A DNA stretch of 64,000 nt, taken from contig NC_088775.1 of NCBI RefSeq assembly GCF_954871325.1, positions 8,099,561 through 8,163,560 on the forward strand, given 5' to 3'. The translations under genes were made by a program, and so were the position numbers. The DNA is from Gordionus sp. m RMFG-2023. Lineage: Eukaryota > Nematomorpha > Gordioida > Chordodea > Parachordodidae. Shown here piece by piece: positions 55,570 to 64,000 of the stretch; position 1 is the stretch's first letter, and each line of letters opens with the position of its first letter. Below the pieces are notes generated by a model. That model ran no database searches and was not told the origin of the DNA. It saw only the letters and a list, made by a program, of their open reading frames with translations.

Positions 55570-58500
55570 CAGTGACCCCTACACTTTTTGAGGGATAGAA
55601 GCAGAATACCCCCTTAAAGTACCCCCCCCCCCATTGTAAATTATTTTTTGACACCAATAAATTTCAAATAATTTTTATTGCATCAATATTTATTATAATA
55701 TAAATATAATGTAAAAAATATATGCTTTAAAAATATTATTTTTAAATTAATAATTTAGATAAATTAGGGGAAGAGAAAGCAAAAGAATTTATAATTTCAT
55801 CAATATTTAATTGTTTAAATAAATTATTTTCCATTGATAAAATGGTTAAATTATTAAGAAATGGATCTTTCATGACACTACGAAGTCTTGTTTTAATTAG
55901 TTTAATTTTACTCATGACCCTTTCGGCAGTACATGATGTAGTAGGAATAGTTAATAAATATTTATATAAAATTGTTAAATTTGGGAAAGCAGAAAAATTT
56001 ATAAGCAGACGATAAGGTAAAATAAATGAATAGTTTCTCCAGTCTGAATCATTCATCTCAGAATTATTATCATCATCAGAAGAAGCTAAATAATGTATTA
56101 GTAAAAATATTTTAATTAAATAAATTTACAATTATCAGAATCTGACAAATCTTCTTTAACCTCTAGGTCACGAGTAATAATTACGGCCCCCGTTTTAGCC
56201 ATTTTATAAATATTTCTAAACATCAACATTTCCTCAAAAACTTTACTTATATTTAATTGATAAATTCACAGATATCCTTGATATCATCTTTAACAATTGC
56301 CTTTTCCACCATTCCCTTTGGGGTAAAAAATGATGTTTGACTCAAAAATCTTATCGATTCATCGTTAAATCTTTCACTAAACTGCATAATAATTAAATCA
56401 AGTGCAGCATAAAACATACTGATTTTAAAGCTAAAATAAAATATTATATTTAATGATGAAAGTATATATATACCTCTCCTTTTTGGATTGTAATGTATGA
56501 AGTCTTGAACTTTCAAAATCAAAAGGTAAATTTCTCTTCTTCATAAAATCTTGGGCCTTTGAAAAGACATCCAAAAATTCAGTATTATTATCTATTTTAG
56601 GATTATAAAATAATAAAAGATAATAATTTAAATTACACTTCTCATATTAATCAGGCAATCTTTTGCCAATTGAATTTGATTTATTGCAAACCCTATATCC
56701 TTCGAAATGGTTTGCAATTTTGTACAAGCCAAGCTTGTTATCAACAATATTTTATCCAAAACACATAGTGGTAAAATAAAATAAAATTTTTCTATTCTAT
56801 AGACTATAGCACTAGCCATAGTGGAAGTGGCAGGATCTTCAGAATCCTTTAAATTTGCCAAAGCTGCCCTCAAAGCATCATAAAGTAGGAAAAAATTTAC
56901 AATCGCCTTATATGATGTTAGCCAGCTTCTATAAATATAAAATAAACATTATATATTGAAACAATTAAGATAATATTACCGAGTGGTATTCTTGATGCGT
57001 AAAAATCTATGTGATTTTGTCAGTAAATCACTCTGACATGTTTTGAGCACTTCATATCTTTTAACACCATTAAAATATACGTAAATATCGTCTAATATTC
57101 CCAAGACATTTCGCAGCTCTTTTACTGATTGGCATAATTGAACAACTATTAAATTTAATCGATGACAATAGCACCAAATAAAAGCTACCTTTGGCGCCTC
57201 CGCTCTAATCAAAGCCTGCACTCCATTAATTCTTCCACTCATGTTTGAGGCGCCATCATAGCTTTGCCCCACTAGGAATTCGAGGGGTAGATTCATGGAG
57301 CCAAGCTTGGATATTATATTCTTTTTAATATCGAGGTCCGTTGTATCCCGTACAATAAATGTCTATCAGCCTTTCAACGGGCTTAGGTGTCTCGCTATTT
57401 TCAACATATCTCACTATCAAAGCTATTGCTTCTGATTTCGATACATCATATGGGCCATCAACTATAATTGAATAGCACTTGAATTCAATCTCCTTTTTTT
57501 TTATAACCATATTTTTCATGGTTTCAATAAGAATATTTATGTTATTATATGATAACAGATTTGAATATAATTTAGATTTTAATCCCTTAATTTTTTTCTC
57601 ACTTCTTCTTTCTTCATTATCTTGTATATACATTTTAAGAACAGGCTCAGAATCTGCAATAAGTTTAATAAGGCTCATCATATTGCCATCTTGTTGCCTG
57701 TTCCCCCAGAAGGCTTGATTGCAAATTAAATATCCTAGGCATCTTATTATTATTCTAACGATATAACGGTTATTATCGACACATTCCTTTTGGGGTATTA
57801 TAAATTGTAATATGGAATTTTTATTGTGAGAAAGCCTTCCATAATCGGCCATCATATGTGCCTCTGAAGATTCATGCACAATAAACGATTAATATTTTGC
57901 CATATATTAAGACCTTCACATGTCTATTTTGAATTTGAGTGTGGACCTCCAAATAATAGACATGTTAAGCAAAAAACTTTATTCATTTTAATACTATATG
58001 TAATCCAATTTCTAGTAACTTTGCTCTTGTCAATATTAGTTTTCTCATAAAAACTTTCATTAAAGGATCTGTTTCTATTTATAATATCTTTGGGGAATAA
58101 ATAATGTTTAGGTTGGAGAGCTCCAATTCTAGATATTTATCAATTATAAATTTGTCAATTCTTTTTCCAACAATATTGATGGGATCATTTGATTCCTAAG
58201 AAAAGGGAGGGGGAGGGAAGATAAAATAAACATAACATATTTCACATTAAATCGGGGTTTAACTTCTTTTGCTGATCTTGATAACTCATTATTCTCCATT
58301 ATTATCAATCCCACAACACCAGATCCAGATGGCATCTCTTCTTGATGTTGATCCTTTTCTGTAACTGTAGTAGTGTCCATAATATTTATCTTTGACATGA
58401 TAATAATTATAAATTTAAATTTATTTAAATTATCAGAGTCAGATATAATATTTTCTTCTAACATATTTTCATTATTAGTACACTTTTAAAAAAATAATCA

Positions 58501-59096
58501 TATTAATAAAAATATTTATTATACCAACAGCATTGATTTGCCAATTTTTACTTCTTTTTCCTTAAATTGTGTTTTAATACCCTTTATAAATAAGTATAAA
58601 CAATTAAATATTTAATAAAAAAAATTACTTTGCTATTTGTCCAATTTTGAGAAATATTCTTAAATGCCACTATTTCAAAGCTTTTCTTTATATCGTGAAA
58701 ATTAAGCCCACCATGTCTTTTTCTAATATGATCTGTCCATTTATCATCTCTTATATTATGATATGTACAATTTTTAATCAAGCATTTATATTTTTTTTGG
58801 TTAATATTTTTGGGCATATTTTGACAATGATCTAAAAATTATAAATGATTATATATAAGATTTAATATTTAAATTTTTACTATTCCCTTTGATAAAATTT
58901 TAATTTTGCGTCAAATCTTGAAAGTGGAAAAATAATTTTATGATAAGAAATCGGATAACAAACTAATTTGCTAAACATCGACCATTAAAATTTTTTTTTA
59001 AAATAAAAAATTAAAAAATTTTTTTAAAAAAAGTACCCCCATAGAAATTTATAGAAGCAGTTGCTTCGGACCCCCCCCCCGTTGTAGGGGTCACTG
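55570..59096 (-). mobile_element. hAT transposon, 3.5 kb, almost whole
   Basis: Ends CAGTGACCCCTACA at left and the inverse CAGTGACCCCTACAACGGGG at right, with perfect 8-bp target duplications GGGGTGGT (55562-55569, 59097-59104). It carries one transposase on the minus strand, described next. C-rich homopolymers (55621-55632, 59071-59080) sit inside each end. Intact ends and a nearly open transposase point to a recent insertion. Confidence 0.93.
55742..58817 (-). pseudogene. hAT transposase (ZMYM1/DUF4371-like)
   Basis: Cut-and-paste transposase of the hAT superfamily. Reading from 58817 down: a zinc finger (58584-58817; YKCLIKNC then HIRKRH), a linker (58144-58464), the first catalytic Asp region (57325-57879; IIVDGPYDVSKSEAIALIVRY), the second block with GQSYDGASNMSGRINGVQ and CYCHRLNLIV (56976-57296), a helical insertion (56253-56873) and the C-terminal dimerisation domain (55742-56056; LLTIPTTSCTAERVMSKI, LIKTRLRS). 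A one-base frameshift near 57340 separates the two catalytic blocks: the other frame continues directly as DLDIKKNIISKLGSMN. Other gaps between frames could be introns or further breaks. Classed as a likely inactive copy, but with most of the protein readable. Confidence 0.85.
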
Positions 59097-59104
59097 GGGG
59101 TGGT

Positions 59105-62100
59105 ATCCAACAAATTTTCTGTCAAGTAGACGCTGATAGTCTCTTTCATGCATGGTCATAAGTTTGGAGGAAAAATATTGGGTTTGGTCTTTTTTACCCC
59201 ATTAAATTTACTTCTCCCCTATCTTCTACATAAATTTTGAAAATATTTTGAAAAATAAATTTTAGCAAAAATATTCAAATATCCTTTTAAAAATATGGAT
59301 TAAAAATATAGAATAAGAATTTTTGCTAATTTTCTTGAATTTTAAAAAAAAAATCTTTTGTTTGCTAAGGTAAAAATTTAACATAATTTCTTTTTGAATT
59401 TTCCGATTTATTATTATTTTTTTGGATTTTTTTCAAAAAAAATCATTTATGTAAATAATTTAAGTATATTTCATCTTTCTAAATCTAATATTTCTCTAGA
59501 AAATTGTTGTTTCTTAATAAGAACTTTGATAACTACGTGTTACAAAGGGTTTTTTATTCTAATTTATAAATTTTAGTTATTCGAAAAATATAAACGAGAT
59601 ACATCTAATATTATATATTTTTTAAAACAAGTTTCATGGAGATTCATATACATTTTTTTTGCATGCCTTCCAAGTATAATTTTTTTTGTACACATAGATT
59701 TAATTTTCTGATATAGTAAGGGCAGGGATAGTGTTATCTCGAGGCAAGCAATTTCTTCTCAAATAATTTTAAAACTATAAAAAACTTTGATTCCGTAAAT
59801 GTATTTTAATACGATGCTTCAATGGTTTTAAAGATGTTATATAGAAATTAACGAAGTTTTAAAACATCAAAAGTAACTTTATAATTTTTTACATTTTTAC
59901 TAATAATTTTTTTTTAAGGTTTCACAAATCTATGATAAAATAATCTCAATTTTATCATATTGACAATTATTATGGACATTTAATATCTTGCAATTAAATT
60001 TTAATCAAATGTGAAAATCTGAAGTAGGTTTTGGCTAGGTGCGAATTAGCCAAGCAGGGAAGGAAATATTATGAACAAAAGTTTTGAAATTCGTAGTATG
60101 AAATTGAGAAACTAATTAAATTTAGAAATTAATTAAGTTAAGGTCTGATTTCTTTACAAAAATTATAATTTTCTCATTGCAGTATATATAATTAAACATA
60201 ATTTATTATATGATCGTTTTAAGTACGATTTCTTTCGGGTGATATCTGTAATATAGACGAACCTGGTAAATTTAACGTATTTAGCAATTTATTTTCATTT
60301 ATTTATTTAGCATTAACATTTTATATAAAAATATTTTATTTAAAAATAAAGAAGTTCTATGACATGCAACGCCAAAGGGTAATAAGAACCTCGGGTAATT
60401 TTCATAATTCTTACATTTTCATTTTTTACATTTTACATTAACAAAAAACGAAAAGATTTTTTTTTCTTATACATTAATTTCTACCGTAGATATATATAAA
60501 AGAATAAAATTTCATTTAAACATTTTGAAAAATGCTCTTCATCTATTTTTTATAGTATCTCAAATTTTATGGACAATATAACCGGTTTATCCTACTCTAA
60601 TTCATTTGAAGATTTTGGTCACCCCTCTTTTGGCTTTTTTCCTTAAAATTTAACTGCAGGTATCGTTTAAAAAATTTTAAAATATTCTGTGACAAAATAC
60701 GGATAAAAACAATAGTGGCTAAATAAATGTGTTGTAATAAATAATAAGATTCATACTTAATAAATAAATAGACAATATTGTAAGAGATTATAAAATATTA
60801 TATGATTTTATCTTTGTTTATATATTTTAACACGAATAAATACGAAACCCAAAAATGCTTTTACAATTAAATTAATTTTAAATAATATTAAAAACAAGGA
60901 GATAAAATGTCAGAAAATGTGACAAGCCTTTTATTATATAATAAAAGATGTATTTTTCATCATAACAAATAATCAAGAATTATATTTATAAGTTTCAAAA
61001 TTATACTTATATTATGATTTTTTTTAAATTTCAACATAGGTTAGTGTTAATCTCTTTTTATATATTGTACAGTGCCGCTATTATAGAAATAGTATTAAAT
61101 ATTGTTGAAAATATAATTATTATTTTTATCTCCAATTTTTCAATCATTTTATTTTATCTTTCACATTGTTGGCTAAGTTCAGCCTCCCACCTCTTACCCT
61201 ACATTACACGGATATAAATGTCAAATTATGAACGAAAGAAAGTCTAAGTTTATTAATATAGAATTACTTATACCTTTTTTTAAATGATATAATATAATAC
61301 CAAATCATTCCTCAATTATCACATAATGGATAAATAAGTTTTAATCAACTCAACAAAAAAAATATATTTAATATAATAATTGTTTTTGTCTCAGTTATTT
61401 TAATTAATTTTGTTTATCTATAAAGCATAAAAATCATTGATCAAATTCAATTAAAATCTGAGACTTTTTCTTCATAATATCATATAATTATTACGTATTT
61501 TTATTTTATTTATCCGAAAAACGTCCCCAAATATAAAAAAATATATTATATTACTTTTATCTAATTATAATTATAATTATCATTTTATTATTTTCCAGTT
61601 AATTATTTTTATAGTTTATTATAAATGTTTTTAATTTTAAGCATAGACACCTTTTGTTTGCCATAAAAAATAAATTTTATTTTTTAAAAAAAAATTCAAA
61701 CATTTTAATTTCAAAAAATTTTCATTTCCTACTAAAGAAAATATTTTTGTAACAAGGTAAAAATTTTTAATTTATTATTATTCTAGTATATCATATTAAT
61801 GTAATAATTCTATTTTCATTTTTATTCTACTTAAACTCTCAAATAAACAAAATTCCTAAGATTCCAATCAAAATGCAGTGACTATATTAATCATTTTTGA
61901 TATTTTGTTTAAAAAAAGAAGGAAGTATGATTATTTGCTTGAATTCTTGAACTTTTTTAAAAAAAATTATGTTCCTCAAGATTGAGCCATTTTCTTCTAA
62001 AAACATAGCAAATCAAAAGAATGTTTAATTCATACTTTTGATTCTTTCCAAAGCATAGTTAGGCAATTGTTACTGCTTTAGCTCCTATAATGAACGTATT

Positions 62101-62547
62101 TATTTTTATTTTATAATTTTAAAAAGTTTGATCATACCGCATTTTTATCATTATGACATATAAAGAAAAATTTTAAATTTAAATTTCCCAAGTGCTGCTA
62201 ACGCCTAACTTTAGCCAACTCCAAAACCAGTTCCAAATTGTTATAACGCTAACTTACGGAATTGATATTTATGAAATTAAGTTTGTAATAATTGGGTTTT
62301 AAGTTTTTTTTTACATTTTAACACAGATTAGTCTTTTGATACATACAAATCTATTTCAACATCGTCTTAATCTTCAAATTAAAGGGCTCAATCTAAATGT
62401 TTAAGTCCATCTTTTATGCTAAAAAGCTTTACTCTATAGGAGTTGGGAAAATTTAGGGTTATTTAACAAAGAACACTATTTCCTTATTTAAACTATATAC
62501 ATGTTATTATATCAAACAAAATAAATATCAAAAAAAATTTATATCAG
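59105..62547. other. Intergenic, very AT-rich
   Basis: No gene, RNA or clear repeat. A 25-codon ATG frame at 60568 followed by a possible donor (CTGCAG|GTATCG, 60656) has no support and is not called. Confidence 0.6.
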
Positions 62548-62690
62548 ATGGAATCATTTAAAAATATGTTCGTAAATTTTGGCTACGCTTTCAAGCTAAC
62601 CCAGACAACTCTATTATTACTATTCTTGATTCAATATTCATTTTGTCGGAACTGGGTCCACCCAGACCTCTCTATTGAGGACAAAAAATT
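62548..62690 (+). CDS. Probable first coding exon, secreted/membrane protein
   Basis: ATG at 62548 opens 47 codons plus two bases, ending at a near-ideal donor TT|GTAAGT (62691). The protein starts MESFKNMFVNFGYAFK, followed by a strongly hydrophobic stretch (TTLLLLFLIQYSFC) and a polar segment (RNWVHPDLSIEDKKL): a typical signal peptide with cleavage after the Cys or nearby. Base composition is clearly less AT-rich than its flanks, as for the RyR exons. No second exon was recognised in 62691-64000, so the gene continues past the window. Family unknown. Confidence 0.6.
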
Positions 62691-63807
62691 GTAAGTTTTC
62701 AAATAATATTATACTTTCATTACATTTTATATATGTCTCATCTAACTAAGTAGATCCCCTCCAATAAATAATCGAATATAATAAGATATTCATATAAAAT
62801 TATGATATTAAATATTCATCTTAAATTTTAAAATGAAAACCTACATAATTTATATTGAAAGCCTAATAAATAATTCTATTTGAACAATGATTTCCATTAA
62901 GATATATTATTAGTATTAACGGAATATTTCCATATATTAATAAATTTTTTAAACATCTCATATTTTGTACATTTGTGACTTCTTTTCACCTCTTTATCGA
63001 ATATTTTTGGATATACCACAAATAGTTTCATCACAAATCCAATATTTCAGAAAATTTTGCATTGGAATCTTATCTTTTTGAGATTTGATTTTTTTAATCC
63101 AAGGAGTTGGATAGCCTGCATTATTTAATCAAAATTTAACTTTAAAATTTTAAGCATAAAACAATCGAAGGCGACAGTATTAAACATGAAAAATAATATA
63201 AACCTTAAACTTATCTAAAGATATCTTTACGATCAATTTGATTTATATTTTGATTTGTAAAAATATTGTATATCCATAATAATATAATATATTGATTATA
63301 CCCTTAATATATTAGGGCATGTGAGCTTTTATAAAATTTATAAATAATGTCATTACAACATTATTCGCACTATTAGAAATTTTTTGAAAATTACTAATGA
63401 AAACAAGATTAATGGTTATCTTAATCTAATATGATGGGTAGCGTGATATATTCATGGTTTTCAAATATAATAAAAATTTGTTGGGCTTGATATGATTTAA
63501 ATTTAATTTATTAACTGATCAATATTCTCATAATATAAAATTTAATGAGGAAAAAATGATAGTTATGAATGGTGATCTAATTTGATTGGTAACATAATAT
63601 ATATTAATGGTTTTCAAATATAATAAAAATGTAGGACTTGATATGAATTAAATTAAATTAATAACTGATACTACTCATGTATTAAATAAAGGTAGATTTG
63701 TCTTGAGAGGAAAGATTTCCTATATTATTTGAAAAAAACTTATAGTATATATTAAATATAATAGAGTAAAAAGAAAGATTTATATATTTTCCTTCTTTAC
63801 TATTTTT
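62691..63807. other. Putative intron with a direct duplication
   Basis: AT-rich. Two direct copies of a ~100-bp unit at about 63425-63520 and 63575-63670 (shared ATGGTTTTCAAATATAATAA, GGCTTGATATGA/GGACTTGATATGA, TTAACTGAT). No exon recognised. Confidence 0.6.
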
Positions 63808-64000
63808 CAGGGATGTGAACCCTTCGACAAAAAAAAAGGGTCCGGGTTCGGGTCCGGTAATAAATTTAAAAAGGACCCGGGTCCAGGTTTCGGGTCCGGG
63901 TTCAGAGGAAACATAAAAATAATGACTCAAAATAAGACTTTTTTTCATTCATTTTTTATTATACTTCAATATATACACATTTATAATTCGAAATGAGATA
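63808..64000. mobile_element. hAT copy, left end, runs off window
   Basis: Starts CAGGGATGTGAACCCTTCGAC, then GGGTCCGGGTTCGGGTCC blocks and an AATAAGACTTTTTTTC / TATACTTCAATATATACA segment that matches 26920-26960 of the hAT at 26800-30456. Same family, second copy. Confidence 0.85.

Noticed and set aside
60568-60660. Short ATG frame followed by a CAG|GTATCG donor
   Set aside because: It meets a stop before the donor and resembles nothing; chance in AT-rich DNA.

Overview
This is eukaryotic, animal DNA: a very AT-rich window (roughly three quarters A+T by eye) with GT-AG introns, poly-T-rich acceptors and many transposable elements. The phylum cannot be read from the sequence. A full-length-type ryanodine receptor plus the repeat landscape points to a fast-evolving invertebrate.

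Layout. Positions 18-42907 (+) hold the 3' half of one gene, a ryanodine receptor (RyR) Ca2+ release channel. I could place 60 coding exons with mutually compatible splice phases; together they give 2,881 codons plus a stop, running from the cytosolic RIH/helical region to the pore and C-terminal zinc-binding tail. The 5' half lies upstream of the window. Its introns are full of mobile DNA: a head-to-head LTR-element fossil with a hAT transposon inserted in one arm (2.8-6.1 kb), hAT relics (11.9-13.7 kb), a 3.66 kb hAT carrying nested LTR fossils (26.8-30.5 kb), a 1.13 kb hAT-like element (31.7-32.8 kb), hAT-type MITEs, a simple-repeat foldback (41.5-42.4 kb) and a ~380 bp GAAA array (24.67-25.05 kb).

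Downstream of RyR, 44584-47686 (-) is a nearly full-length but decayed RTE-type LINE. It has perfect 19-bp target duplications and a tRNA-like segment at its 5' end. At 49656-51474 (+) is a single long coding exon for a secreted-then-membrane-anchored leucine-rich-repeat protein whose first exon was not found. Positions 55570-59096 are a nearly whole autonomous hAT transposon with perfect 8-bp target duplications. At 62548-62690 (+) is what looks like the first coding exon (signal peptide plus a GTAAGT donor) of a gene that continues past the window. At 63808 another hAT copy begins and runs off the end.

The host genes seen (RyR, an LRR surface protein, a secreted or membrane protein start) are not obviously linked in function. 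The strongest theme is dense hAT activity inside and around RyR. One intron element even preserves the uninterrupted target site in its mirror-image arm, which gives a relative order of insertions.
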